64,000 bases of DNA from an uncultured Bacteroidota bacterium (GTDB lineage Bacteria > Bacteroidota > Bacteroidia > Bacteroidales > P3). The DNA is taken from contig CADAQX010000009.1 of the NCBI GenBank assembly GCA_902790215.1, positions 62,001 through 126,000 on the forward strand, in the 5' to 3' direction. The notes beneath the pieces were generated by a model. That model made no database searches. It was not told where the DNA came from and saw only the letters and a program-made list of their open reading frames with translations. Below, piece by piece: positions 44,927 through 53,853 of the stretch (positions within the stretch are counted from its first letter, which is position 1; every line of letters starts with the position of its first letter). Made by a program: the position numbers and the translations under genes.

Positions 44927-46342
44927 ATGTCTATCGGGAAGAAGCTGTCGGTCAGCATAACGGTGATATTCGGTCTGTTCGCTTTCTCCTTTATGGCTTT
45001 TCAGCACTATCGGGAGAAAGAGTTCAAGATAGAGTGCCTGAACATCCAACTTCAGGACTGCAACTTGCGTATAAGTGAATCCCTCAGCAGCGGCGACAGC
45101 ATCACAGACAGCCTTGTCGAGAGTTATGTTTTTCGGCACGAGATGGAAAATCTGCGCGTGACCATCATCGACAGCCTCGGCCGGGTGCTGTACGACAACC
45201 GTATTGAGGACTACAGCACGATGGACAATCACCTTCACCGGAAGGAAATACGCGAGGCTTTAGCCAAAGGGCAGGGGACGGACATAGAACGAACCAGCGC
45301 CACAATGGGCCAGGATTACTTCTATTCCGCCACCTATCTGCCGCAACTCGGCCTCTACGTCCGCTCCGCATTGCCCTACACTCACGACCTGAAGGATTCC
45401 CTGCAAGCGGAAAAGAAATACCTGTGGCTCACCTTGGGTATTTTCATTGTCTTGATGTTTGTACTGTCCCGTTTTACAAGAAAAATAGGCAACAGCATCG
45501 ACAAGCTGCGTACCTTCGCCGAGCGAATCGCCCTGGGCGAAAGCCTTGAAATCGAAGAGCTGGCCACCTTCTCGAACGATGAACTTGGCGAAATAGCCGA
45601 ACGAATCGTCAAAATATACAAGAAGCTGCAGGCCACCAAAGAAGAGCAGAACCAGCTGAAACACGAACTGACGCAAAACGCTGCCCACGAGTTGAAGACT
45701 CCCGTGGCAAGCATTCAGGGCTATCTGGAAACGGTCTTGACGCACCCCGACATCTCCGACGAAATGCGGCAGCAGTTCCTTGTGCAATGCTTCGGACAGG
45801 CACAGCGGCTGGCCTCCATCTTGCAGGATATGGCCACCCTGAACAAAATCGACGCGGCACCGATGACATACAAGTTCGAAGAGGTCAACATTTCACAGAT
45901 AGTGGAGCAGGTTCTCGACGCTTCTGCATTGCAGCTGGAAGAACATCGGATGCATTTCGACAACCAATTGCCCGCCACGCTTATGGCTCGCGCCGACGCG
46001 TCGCTCGTCCATAGCATCTTCCGCAACCTCACCGACAACGCCATATCCTACGCGGGCGACGGCACCACGATAACCCTTACACATTCCGCCACAGAAACAC
46101 ATTGGCAGTTCACTTTTTCCGACAATGGCGTTGGAATAGCGCAGGAGCATCTGTCGCGTATCTTCGAGCGGTTCTACCGTGTCGACAAGGGCCGGAGCCG
46201 CAAACTCGGAGGCACAGGTCTCGGCCTCGCCATCGTGAAAAACGCCGTTCAACTGCATGGTGGAATGATAGCAGCATTTCAAAACAAGGACGGTGGAGTT
46301 CGCTTTGTTTTCACTATACGCAAAAGCGTAGGTCATCCGTAA
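44927..46342 (+). CDS. PhoR-like sensor histidine kinase
   Basis: A 471-residue membrane kinase. TM1 (about 8-26), a periplasmic sensor of about 140 residues, TM2 (about 166-182), a HAMP-like linker (RKIGNSIDKLRTFAERIALGE), HisKA with phospho-His254 in AAHELKTP, and an HATPase domain with N box NLTDNAISYA and G boxes DNGVGIA and GGTGLGLAIVK. A large extracytoplasmic domain differs from enterobacterial PhoR, which lacks one, but is common in Bacteroidota homologues. It likely phosphorylates the preceding regulator. It ends before a terminator. Confidence 0.88.
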   Translation: MSIGKKLSVSITVIFGLFAFSFMAFQHYREKEFKIECLNIQLQDCNLRISESLSSGDSITDSLVESYVFRHEMENLRVTIIDSLGRVLYDNRIEDYSTMDNHLHRKEIREALAKGQGTDIERTSATMGQDYFYSATYLPQLGLYVRSALPYTHDLKDSLQAEKKYLWLTLGIFIVLMFVLSRFTRKIGNSIDKLRTFAERIALGESLEIEELATFSNDELGEIAERIVKIYKKLQATKEEQNQLKHELTQNAAHELKTPVASIQGYLETVLTHPDISDEMRQQFLVQCFGQAQRLASILQDMATLNKIDAAPMTYKFEEVNISQIVEQVLDASALQLEEHRMHFDNQLPATLMARADASLVHSIFRNLTDNAISYAGDGTTITLTHSATETHWQFTFSDNGVGIAQEHLSRIFERFYRVDKGRSRKLGGTGLGLAIVKNAVQLHGGMIAAFQNKDGGVRFVFTIRKSVGHP

Positions 46343-46439
46343 TCACGGTCTCGGTAATATCGGAAATTCTTTTGTATTTAAACGTCAAGCAAAAAGACTT
46401 TGTTTTGGCAAATTATATTAAAGCACCTCCAACAAGTAC

Positions 46440-46479
46440 GAAGAAGCCCGATTTCAAATGAATTGAATCAGGCTTCTTC
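46440..46479. terminator. Terminator behind phoR
   Basis: GAAGAAGCC (46440-46448) pairs with GGCTTCTTC (46471-46479), with GATT/AATC pairing inside. It lies between phoR and the convergent 50-codon ORF. Confidence 0.75.
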
Positions 46480-46498
46480 ATAGTCACACTGGATGCAC

Positions 46499-46651
46499 TT
46501 ACAAACAGAACATCGCTCTCAACTTTTTTAGTGTGTTTAGTGCTCGACCTGTCCGACTCCGAACTTTTCGGAGAGATAGGCCGTCTCTCAAAAGCTGGAT
46601 CTCATCAGGATATTCCATCATATAATCAACTTTACATTTTGTACGTCCCAT
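46499..46651 (-). CDS. 50-residue HTH-like protein beside the recombinase relic
   Basis: A short frame that is preceded by an excellent ribosome site (AAAGGAGG 7 bases before ATG) and codes for 50 residues. The core EIQLLRDGLSLRKVRSRTG followed by ALNTLKKLRAMF looks like the helix-turn-helix that closes serine recombinases of the Hin/resolvase type. It starts 13 bases behind the stop of the recombinase relic, so it was probably its partner or a duplicated HTH end. Function is unknown; it could bind the same DNA sites. Confidence 0.6.
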   Translation of the reverse strand: MGRTKCKVDYMMEYPDEIQLLRDGLSLRKVRSRTGRALNTLKKLRAMFCL

Positions 46652-46664
46652 ATCATCCTCCTTT

Positions 46665-46880
46665 CTATGCTACATCTACAAACTTTTTCTTCATTCTCTG
46701 AACCGTGCTGATGCCCACACCCTCGTTCTTTGCAATCATCCGAATGGGATACCCTTTCTTCAACTACTTTATGATCCCTGCATATTCTTCCTGCAATTTC
46801 CCGTTGGGTTTCTGGGATCCTTTCTTTCGACTGACTAACAGGCTTGAGCCGATGACGACGGCGAATGCCGTCAACCTTTA
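46665..46880 (-). pseudogene. Serine recombinase C-terminus, broken
   Basis: On the minus strand the translation gives SRKKGSQKPNGKLQEEYAG then IIK, an in-frame TAG at 46764-46766, and LKKGYPIRMIAKNEGVG, ISTVQRMKKKFV and a stop. This is the linker and HTH of a resolvase/invertase family recombinase with a stop where a Glu codon is expected (GAG to TAG). The catalytic domain is missing: the frame runs into a tRNA-Leu fragment at 46881. It is evidence that recombination took place at this junction. Confidence 0.7.
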
Positions 46881-46954
46881 TTCAAGTCCTGTTCCGGGAA
46901 TAAAAAAAGAAGACCTTTTTTGGTCTTCTTTTTTTGGTGCCCGGAACAGGACTT
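46881..46954. repeat. Inverted tRNA-Leu 3' fragments around a terminator hairpin
   Basis: TTCAAGTCCTGTTCCGGG (46881-46898) is tRNA-Leu sequence in plus orientation. A 14 bp perfect stem with T-run (46902-46915 with 46922-46935), the copy of the tRNA terminator, follows. Then the tRNA 3' end appears again in minus orientation (46934-46954). From 46899 on the sequence is nearly identical to 48661-48715. It looks like the product of inversion or repeated insertion at the tRNA end. Confidence 0.8.
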
Positions 46955-47338
46955 AATTGATTATTCGTAATTAGTACTTATTGGTTGATATTGTTCGTTT
47001 TACCTTTTTCGAAATACTCCTAATATGGTCACCATGACCAACAAGTCATCTAAAATATGACCAAACTATGACCAACTATAAGTATTTTCCTTAGAATGGT
47101 TGGTGCGTTTGGTGCGAGGCAAGGAAGAAATGCTCCAGAATAGGAATAAACAAAAAAAACCGAATAGGAAAAACGACATGGCGTTTTGTGTTGTATACAT
47201 CTGTTTTTAAATTATTTGACAAAGCTATTTCATGTTTTAACGAATGGAGTATGTTGCACACAAACGGTATTTATTAAAAAAAAATGTTGTGTACGTGCAA
47301 CATTTTTATTATTTTTGCACTGTGAAATTTGATACATT
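46955..47338 (+). promoter_or_regulatory. Upstream region of the ATPase gene with iteron-like repeats
   Basis: ATGACCAAC occurs at 47034-47042 and 47068-47076 with ATGACCAAAC at 47057-47066, and an inverted GGTCA at 47027. A 9 bp inverted repeat, ATGTTGCAC (47251-47259) with GTGCAACAT (47295-47303), spans the promoter, which is TTG at 47287-47289, a 20-base spacer and TATTTTTG at 47310-47317. The transcript would have a short leader of about 20 bases. The inverted repeat could be an operator. Confidence 0.5.
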
Positions 47339-48550
47339 ATGGACGCATTATTTAGAAAGAGTGACAGGCTGTTGGCCAATACCGGCATGGACATCATCCG
47401 GGACAAGATGGATGAGATCCATTGGAGTTCTCAGCTCATTACAATCATAGGTGCCAAAGGCGTGGGCAAATCCACCCTCATCAAACAGCATCTGAAGCAG
47501 AACTACAAGCCGGGCGACCATCGTGTGCTATACTGTTCTGCCGACACGGTGGATATGTCGATACGCACACTGGTGGAATTGGCCGAGGAGTTCTCGATTC
47601 GCGGAGGTGAACTGCTGGCAATTGACGAGATTCACAAATACAAACCAGGAACATCGGATTGGAGCCGTGAGATAAAAGAGATCTACGAACTGTTCCCAGA
47701 ATTGAAACTGATTGTGAGTGGTTCCTCCCTTCTGCGTATGCGTGAAGGCGATGCCGACTTGTCGCGCCGAGCCGTGAAATACACGATGCCGGGTCTTTCG
47801 TTCCGCGAGGCGTTGCGTTTCTACCATGGACTGACGTTCCCTAAATGGACTTTGGATGACATTCTGGCCCATCCCTACGATTTGTGGCAGTCGGTCTCCG
47901 CCAAATGCAAGCCTGTGGCTCTTTTCAAAGAGTATCTCACAAAAGGATATTATCCGTTCCTTCTTGAGGGAGAGGGCGATTACTACACGAAGATTGAGCA
48001 AGTGGTTGGTTATATCGTCGAGACAGAGTTGCCTCAGATATGCAGGGTCGATGTATCCAATGTCAGAAAGCTCCAGGCTTTGATCGCTATGATTTGCAGC
48101 GAGACTCCATTTGAACTAAACGCCAACCGCATTGCAGCGGCCCTTGAAATCGGCCGCGACACCGTGGTGGAGTACCTCAAGTATCTGGGCGATGCCAAGG
48201 TGTTGAACCTGCTTTATTCCGACAAGAAGAAGATTGGCAAGTTGTCAAAACCCGACAAGGTGTATCTTGAGAATCCAAACATAATGTATGCCCTTGCACC
48301 TACCAAAGTGGAAGTGGGCACTCTTCGCGAGACCTTTGCCGTAGGATGTCTTTCCGAGTCGCACAATGTCGAGTACGGGAAAACTCAGGGCGACTTTAAG
48401 GTTGACGCAAAATATACTTTTGAAATAGGAGGTCGCAGCAAGGACTTCTCGCAGATTGCAGGTGTGGAAGACTCTTATGTCTTCGCCGACGACTGGGATA
48501 TGCCCGACGGAGCGAAGCTGCCCCTATGGATGTTGGGATTTTTGTATTGA
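47339..48550 (+). CDS. AAA ATPase with DUF4143 domain
   Basis: A 403-residue ATPase of the AAA_14/DUF4143 type. Walker A is GAKGVGKST (38-46), Walker B LLAIDEIHK with Asp96 and Glu97, and a sensor-1-like LIVSGSS follows. The C-terminal half contains the winged-helix and DUF4143 parts (YLKYLGDAKVLNLLY, NIMYAL, FEIGGRSKDF). These proteins are frequent in Bacteroidota genomes, often many paralogues next to repeats, and their role is not known. Here it is the only gene between two tRNA-Leu 3' repeats. Confidence 0.85.
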   Translation: MDALFRKSDRLLANTGMDIIRDKMDEIHWSSQLITIIGAKGVGKSTLIKQHLKQNYKPGDHRVLYCSADTVDMSIRTLVELAEEFSIRGGELLAIDEIHKYKPGTSDWSREIKEIYELFPELKLIVSGSSLLRMREGDADLSRRAVKYTMPGLSFREALRFYHGLTFPKWTLDDILAHPYDLWQSVSAKCKPVALFKEYLTKGYYPFLLEGEGDYYTKIEQVVGYIVETELPQICRVDVSNVRKLQALIAMICSETPFELNANRIAAALEIGRDTVVEYLKYLGDAKVLNLLYSDKKKIGKLSKPDKVYLENPNIMYALAPTKVEVGTLRETFAVGCLSESHNVEYGKTQGDFKVDAKYTFEIGGRSKDFSQIAGVEDSYVFADDWDMPDGAKLPLWMLGFLY

Positions 48551-48663
48551 AAAATGGTGGAGAAAGGACGAAAATGAGGTTTTGGCAAAGTAGAGCAAAC
48601 TATAAAATTGTGAAAACTGGTACATATTAACGAACTCAATATAAAAGGAGACGTTGCATGAAT

Positions 48664-48695
48664 AAAAAAAGAAGACCTTTTTGGTCTTCTATTTT

Positions 48696-48696
<1 letters not shown>
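48664..48696. terminator. Terminator of tRNA-Leu (and of the ATPase gene)
   Basis: AAAAAAAGAAGACC (48664-48677) pairs with 48683-48696 except for one base. The stem begins right at the CCA end of the tRNA on the minus strand and gives T-runs in both directions. Confidence 0.8.
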
Positions 48697-48780
<84 letters not shown>

Positions 48781-48847
48781 ATCTGGTAGAGTTCCTCTCT
48801 TGGAACTTGGTGGTAAAAAAAAGCAACCCTCGTTGCTCCTTTTTCTG

Positions 48848-48931
48848 TGCCCAGGACAAGACTTGAACTTGCACCGCCCTACGGCGACTACCCCCTCAAA
48901 GTAGCGTGTCTACCAATTCCACCACCTGGGC
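48848..48931 (-). tRNA. tRNA-Leu (anticodon GAG)
   Basis: An 84-base class II tRNA. Acceptor GCCCAGG pairs with CCTGGGC, and the anticodon stem CTACT/GGTAG surrounds TTGAGGG with anticodon GAG. CCA is not encoded. It is transcribed first and the CAG gene second; a small hairpin (AGCAA/TTGCT, 48822-48837) with A/T-rich flanks separates them. Confidence 0.94.
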
Positions 48932-48962
48932 AAAAGGGTACTTTCTTCTGTGAAAGCGGGTG

Positions 48963-48994
48963 CAAAAGTACTAACTTTTTTCGACATGGACAAA
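48963..48994 (-). promoter_or_regulatory. Promoter of the tRNA-Leu genes
   Basis: On the minus strand TTTG (48991-48994), a 20-base spacer and TACTTTTG (48963-48970) match the Bacteroidota -33/-7 pattern, about 32 bases before the first tRNA. Confidence 0.75.
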
Positions 48995-49131
48995 AAAAAA
49001 TTCATTTTTTTTGCCACTCCATATCCAAACATCTGTTTCACAATGGGTATTACTTTATATTTTATGCTGCCATCCGTCTTGCAACACCAATCAAAACAGC
49101 ACTTCAAACACTGCTGTTTCTCAAAAATTCA

Positions 49132-49166
49132 TAGCCGCCAAGGGCTACAGGTGTCCTTGGCGGCTA
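49132..49166. terminator. Terminator after the large secreted protein gene
   Basis: A perfect 12 bp stem (49132-49143 with 49155-49166), an 11-base loop, and T-rich sequence on both outer sides. It lies 29 bases behind the leftward stop at 49195. Confidence 0.82.
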
Positions 49167-49194
49167 CATTTTTGCCCAAACCATTCATTCTCAA

Positions 49195-52100
49195 CTATTC
49201 TTCATCATCCTCCTCTTCCTCCATGTCGGACGGGTCGGAGGTGAAGGATGAGAGGAAGTGCTGTATCTCTGTGCGCGAGTTGGTGAGGGAGTAGCTGAAG
49301 CCGTCGAGCGTGCGCTTGTCTTTCTTCATGCCCACAATGCGGTCGTTCCATTCGCCCACAGAGGAGGAGATGGAGAGGTGGCGAGACTTGTACTCATAGT
49401 TGAAATAGTACCAGTGGTCGTTGGCAACTTGGATATATAGCACCAAATGGGTCTCGGAACCGCGTTTGAACACCTGTGCTTTGACCCTCACATTGACGTG
49501 CAGCTGTTTCTTGCCCACGTTGCAGATGGCGGTGGTGCCGGTAGCAGTGTAGCCCAGCTGGGGCGAGTACTGCCAACGCAGCCCTTCGAAGAGCATGGTG
49601 TTGTCGAGACAGCCTTCCAGCTTGTCGAAGGCACCCTTGCTGAGATAGGTCTGGTAGGCCAGTTCTCCATCGGGATCGCCCATGTCGAAGAGCAGAGCCC
49701 GTTCAAACAGTTCGTTGTCGCGGTCGGCAGGAGTGGGACGCAGGTCATCCTCAATCTGTTTGGCCATCTGGGTAAGGAGGTTGTTGTCTATTGGGAAGGT
49801 GACGCCGAAGATAGTGTGCATGCTGAAGTCGCTCTCCCGCTCTGGGTCATAGTGAACAGTGCCGTAGGCATAACTCTTGGCGGGGCCTTCGGGCATGCCA
49901 AAGGTGATGGGACCTTCGCCGTCGATGACGCAGGACTCGGTGTTGAGTGTAATGAAGCGGTCGATGAAGTCTTTGTCGTCAAGCTTGTCTTGCGAGGTGA
50001 TGGTATATGTGCTCGAAGCCTCGTCGAAATGCAGCAGGCCGTAGCTGCTGATGAGCGAAGCGCCCGCTTGGTTCTTGGTGAGGAACGCAGAGGTGGGCTT
50101 GAGGCCTGCCGTGCCCATGCGGAGCGAGGCGCTGATGGGCTGTCCTTTCCAATCTACGGGGCTCTCCGGCACAGTAACGCGGATATTGGCCGGGTCGAGG
50201 TAGTCGGAATAGGCCAGCAGTGCCAGCTGGTCAACCGGAGCGCACTTGTGCAGCAGGCGCACACCGCCTTCGAAATGGTAGAAGCGGTGCTGGGCATCCA
50301 CCTTCATGGTGCCGGCAAAGCCAAAGGCCGTAGAGAGGGTGAACTGGGCGGTGTCGGATATCTGACCCACGGCCACGCTCACCCCTTGTGCATCGGGGGC
50401 TATCTCGGTCATATAAACCGGCTGTTTCTTCTCGTCAACACCGATATAGTCGATTGTACCCTTGCCGCCGTATTTCTGGCCGTCGGCCACCATCAGGTCG
50501 CAGTTGTAGAAGAGGTGGAAGGCGCTGTCGCGCGGGAAGAGGAGCTGACCGCCCGAGATAAGCGACATCTCGCCGCCTTTGGAGATATGCAGCGTGTCGC
50601 CGCCGGGGGCGATGAGCGCATCGGCAATAGGCAGAGCATAGACATTGTGGTTGGAGAGCTCCAAATCGTCGTAGCGGTAGGTGCTGTTGATGGCGTTGAA
50701 GCGGATATTCTTCATCTTGGGGTCGGTGCTTTCAAAGCGGGCACCCGGCATGTGTGCCAGCCGAGAAGCACGCTCACGCAGAGGCACAGCCTCCATGCCA
50801 CCGGTCTCCATGCTCTTGCTGTTGTCAAGAGCCAAATATTTGTTGTCCCACTGCCAGGTGTACTGGTCAACCCAAGCTGCATAGCCGAGTGCCGGGAGCA
50901 GGGTGCGCGACAGGGTGTCGTTGGAAGTGAACTGGCCGGTATGGCCTTCGTAATCGACATGCGAGCGCATGTTGTCGGCCGAGAAGGCGACGCTGTTGTA
51001 TTTGGCCGACTGCAGCGTGAAATCGGTGTGGTCGGCATCCATGTCCATAGAGTGGAGGCGGAAATGCTTCGACTTGAGCGTGCCGTCGTTGATGGTGATG
51101 GTGCCGTAGCCTGTAGCGCCCTTGGGTTGCAGCGTGACACGTCCTGCCAGAGTGGCAAGGTCGTGATACATGCGGAAGAGGGTGCCGTTTCGCAGCTGCG
51201 AAACGGTCATAGAGTCCTGATAGGGATACCAGCGCACGAGCGTCTGCCCGTTGCGCACATCGGGGAAGCCGTCCTCCTCTTTGACAAAGACCGTGTCGGT
51301 CTGCGCCATCATCGAGTCGGGCATGAAGAGGTACTTGTCCGTGAGGGCCGTAGCGGTGAGATATTCCAGCTTGCCCTCGCCACGGAGACCGCGGTAGCTG
51401 AGGTCGATGGTGTTGTAGAATGTGCCTTTGCCGCCGTAGGCAGGATGACCGCCCTCGGGTGTTTTGACGCGGAAGCCCAGAGAGTAGTCGCGCTGCACCT
51501 TGAGAGGTTCCTCTATTTCGGGGAAGATACCCGCCGAGGTGAGCGCACCGAGAAACTCCAGGCTGTCGGTCTGGAAGTCGGTGAGCTGTTTGATGACAAA
51601 AGGATAGAGAGAGTAGTAAAAGCGGTCGCGGTCATAAACCCCGTTGAAGATAAACGGCCGGTCGTAATAGACATAGCTGGGCTTGACGCTGTTGAAGATG
51701 GGATAGTCCTTGTTCTTCTTCAGTCCACAGTGGTTGTCGGGCTTGTCAATCTGTATGTCGCCCACCAGCTTGTAAAGCGGTGTGCGCACCATCATCTGCT
51801 TCTGCGGGTCGGTGAAACTGGTGACGGAGAACCGCATGGAGTCAATCTGGGGCAGGTCAAACCGGAAAGCATCGTAGAAGAAAGTGGCATCGGTGACGTT
51901 CATCTCAAAGCGTCCCACATTGATGTAGCCGGAGAAGACAATGTCGCGGTTGCGCTTGACAACGATGTCGCCTTCATAGGGCTTGACGACCACCAGCTGG
52001 CTGTCGCTCACCACAAACTTCTTGATGCCGTGCACACGCAAGTCGAGGGTTGCCAAATCCAGCTCGGCATTGTTGGCCTTGGTGTCCGACTGCAGGGTGA

Positions 52101-53280
52101 GGGCGTCGTAGTCGTGTCCTTCCTGCTTGACAATGGCCTTGTAGAAGCCTATCAGCTTGTCGTGGACATGGATGCGGTTGCGGCTTTCGTCAAACGAGAC
52201 AAGGCCGTGGCGCGTGAGGCCGTGAATCATCAGCTTGGTCTGACCCTCGTCCATGCGGATATAGTTCTGGAACGCCACCAGGGGGAAGTCCGGCTTCATG
52301 TCGTGTGCCTTCATATAGCGATAGACACGCACCACAGGGCTGGTCTGGTCGATACCCTGCACCTCGCGGTCCTTGTTTTCGGAATAGTATCGGTTCGACT
52401 CAAAAGTCACAAAGGTCTGGGTGTTGCTCTGCGCCAACATATTGAACTCCACAATGTCCTTGTCGATAAGCCAGTTGATGTTCTCGCAGTAGATATCCAG
52501 CTGGTGGTAGCTGTCGGTATAGGGGCTATAGTAATTGCGCTTGGGATTATTGAACAGATTCACGCGGTTGTCCTTGGTGGTATAGCGGATGAGCACACCG
52601 GCATTGCTGATGGAGTCGTCACCTATGAACATTTTGACTGTGGCGCGCTCGGAAGTGAGCATGTGGGGCAGGATGGTGAACTTGGTGCTGTTGGCCACCA
52701 GGAAGCGCTTCCCGTTGCGGTAGAACACCATCGAGGCGGGATGCTTCTCGTCGTTGGTCACAAATCGGGGGCCGTACATCATGAAGTTGCCCTCGAAGTC
52801 CACACCCGGCAGCACATCCTTCAGCTGGAAGTCCTTCTGGTAGGAGCGGAACTTGGGGAAATTGTATTTGTCCGGCTCTGTCTTGGTGTTCAAAGCCTCC
52901 TCCACCACACCTTTGATGGGGGTCTTGAAATAGTTGGTGTTGATAAAGGTCACCGAGTCGGCGGTGAACTTGGGGAACTTCACCACTGCCGAATAGTCCT
53001 CGAGGTCGGCATAGCAGGCGTTCTTGGCCATACCGCAGCGTTCCCATGTCAGGCGGCCACCCTTGCCCTCGAAGGTGTTGGTCAGGAAATAATAGGTACC
53101 TGTAGTGCCATAGATGGTCGATTCGTCGGCGTTGTTGCCTGTGCCGGACGAATAGATCAGGTCAACCGAGCCGGAAAAGACCGTCTTGATGTCGTTGCGG
53201 ATGGGGACAAACGAGAACACCGCACCGGGCTGTGTGCGCCATATCGACGTGCGCGGATGGCCGACACTGCAGCAATCCAC
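49195..53280 (-). CDS. Very large Bacteroidales protein of unknown function (main part after a frameshift)
   Basis: About 1350 codons of a protein I know only as a large uncharacterised Bacteroidales type. It is rich in beta-like segments with recurring units such as FEGKGGRLTWER, YGGKGTFYNTIDLSYRGLRGEGKLEYL, and GGQLLFPRDSAFH, and it ends in an acidic tail (DMEEEEDDEE). There is no signal peptide in this frame; the exported N-terminus lies in another frame at 53157-53645. Recognisable sequence starts at TSIWRTQPGAVFSF, about 53250, so the listed GTG start is formal. Either the gene is broken or the assembled sequence has an indel. Its likely place is the periplasm or cell surface. Confidence 0.65.
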   Translation of the reverse strand: MDCCSVGHPRTSIWRTQPGAVFSFVPIRNDIKTVFSGSVDLIYSSGTGNNADESTIYGTTGTYYFLTNTFEGKGGRLTWERCGMAKNACYADLEDYSAVVKFPKFTADSVTFINTNYFKTPIKGVVEEALNTKTEPDKYNFPKFRSYQKDFQLKDVLPGVDFEGNFMMYGPRFVTNDEKHPASMVFYRNGKRFLVANSTKFTILPHMLTSERATVKMFIGDDSISNAGVLIRYTTKDNRVNLFNNPKRNYYSPYTDSYHQLDIYCENINWLIDKDIVEFNMLAQSNTQTFVTFESNRYYSENKDREVQGIDQTSPVVRVYRYMKAHDMKPDFPLVAFQNYIRMDEGQTKLMIHGLTRHGLVSFDESRNRIHVHDKLIGFYKAIVKQEGHDYDALTLQSDTKANNAELDLATLDLRVHGIKKFVVSDSQLVVVKPYEGDIVVKRNRDIVFSGYINVGRFEMNVTDATFFYDAFRFDLPQIDSMRFSVTSFTDPQKQMMVRTPLYKLVGDIQIDKPDNHCGLKKNKDYPIFNSVKPSYVYYDRPFIFNGVYDRDRFYYSLYPFVIKQLTDFQTDSLEFLGALTSAGIFPEIEEPLKVQRDYSLGFRVKTPEGGHPAYGGKGTFYNTIDLSYRGLRGEGKLEYLTATALTDKYLFMPDSMMAQTDTVFVKEEDGFPDVRNGQTLVRWYPYQDSMTVSQLRNGTLFRMYHDLATLAGRVTLQPKGATGYGTITINDGTLKSKHFRLHSMDMDADHTDFTLQSAKYNSVAFSADNMRSHVDYEGHTGQFTSNDTLSRTLLPALGYAAWVDQYTWQWDNKYLALDNSKSMETGGMEAVPLRERASRLAHMPGARFESTDPKMKNIRFNAINSTYRYDDLELSNHNVYALPIADALIAPGGDTLHISKGGEMSLISGGQLLFPRDSAFHLFYNCDLMVADGQKYGGKGTIDYIGVDEKKQPVYMTEIAPDAQGVSVAVGQISDTAQFTLSTAFGFAGTMKVDAQHRFYHFEGGVRLLHKCAPVDQLALLAYSDYLDPANIRVTVPESPVDWKGQPISASLRMGTAGLKPTSAFLTKNQAGASLISSYGLLHFDEASSTYTITSQDKLDDKDFIDRFITLNTESCVIDGEGPITFGMPEGPAKSYAYGTVHYDPERESDFSMHTIFGVTFPIDNNLLTQMAKQIEDDLRPTPADRDNELFERALLFDMGDPDGELAYQTYLSKGAFDKLEGCLDNTMLFEGLRWQYSPQLGYTATGTTAICNVGKKQLHVNVRVKAQVFKRGSETHLVLYIQVANDHWYYFNYEYKSRHLSISSSVGEWNDRIVGMKKDKRTLDGFSYSLTNSRTEIQHFLSSFTSDPSDMEEEEDDEE

Positions 53281-53645
53281 TCGTCGAATATCGACGCCGA
53301 CACTTTGGCACCGGCGTATGCCACCAAAGCCTGCGTCAGGTTGACATAGTCGGGCATAGGCTCCAGTTTGGTCTTGCGGGCGGCGTTGTACATATCCACC
53401 ACCTGCTGCTTGCGCTTGCTGTCAAGCGAGGCATAAACCCCCTTGAACTGATCCACCACCTGCGCGTTGGCAGCCAGTTTCTCCTCGGCTTTTATATTGC
53501 CGTTGAGGTATAGCAGCAACTGCTGCGGCATCGAGTCCACCTCGAAAGCCACTTTCACCTTCGTGGGTCTTTTTTGGGCATAAGACTCGGTGGTTAATAC
53601 ACAGAAGCCAAGAGCCAAAACAAAGAATAAGACAATCTTTTTCAT
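53157..53645 (-). pseudogene. N-terminal part of the large secreted protein, out of frame
   Basis: It begins with a clear signal peptide (MKKIVLFFVLALGFCVLTT to about SYAQ) and continues with VAFEVDSMPQQLLLYLNGNI and helical LDSKRKQQVVDMYNAARKTK to SIFDEWIAAVSAIRAR. The sequence then turns into nonsense (Arg/Ser-rich) while the neighbouring frame becomes meaningful, so a frameshift, perhaps with some lost codons, lies near 53240-53280. Promoter: minus-strand TATCTTTG at 53756-53763. Confidence 0.7.
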
Positions 53646-53755
53646 TTCAATTTTCAATTTATTACTTCCAGCCTCCGTGTAACGCATGTATTACACGTGT
53701 CAATATACGTGAAAATACGCAAGATACGCAGAGCCGGCTTTCATTTTTCAACATT

Positions 53756-53763
53756 CAAAGATA
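53756..53763 (-). promoter_or_regulatory. -7 element of the large secreted protein gene
   Basis: Minus-strand TATCTTTG, about 110 bases before the ATG at 53645. The -33 is unclear. Confidence 0.5.
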
Positions 53764-53853
53764 GTACTTTTTGCCGACATATATAACGAAGAAACACGCT
53801 TTTTATTCAAACCCGAAAGTTAATAAAAGTCAAAACACCGAATCCGGGAAGTT

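Larger units (their letters stand above)
36452..46954. mobile_element. Putative tRNA-Leu-associated phosphate island
   Basis: A segment of about 10.5 kb is bounded by copies of the 3' end of tRNA-Leu(CAG): 18 identical bases at 36452-36469 and at 46934-46951, both oriented as in the intact tRNA at 48696-48780. It carries porin, pstS, pstC, pstA, pstB, a Pit-PhoU fusion, phoB and phoR, plus a broken serine recombinase next to the right copy. The pattern is that of an element inserted at a tRNA 3' end, but no functional integrase is left. The limits are an interpretation; the left copy has a different flanking hairpin. Confidence 0.5.

Noticed and set aside
49447-53349. A very long open frame on the plus strand opposite the large secreted protein gene
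   Set aside because: Its translation has no recognisable motif, is dominated by Val/Gly/Glu/His and mirrors the codon bias of the real minus-strand gene. It is an antisense shadow.
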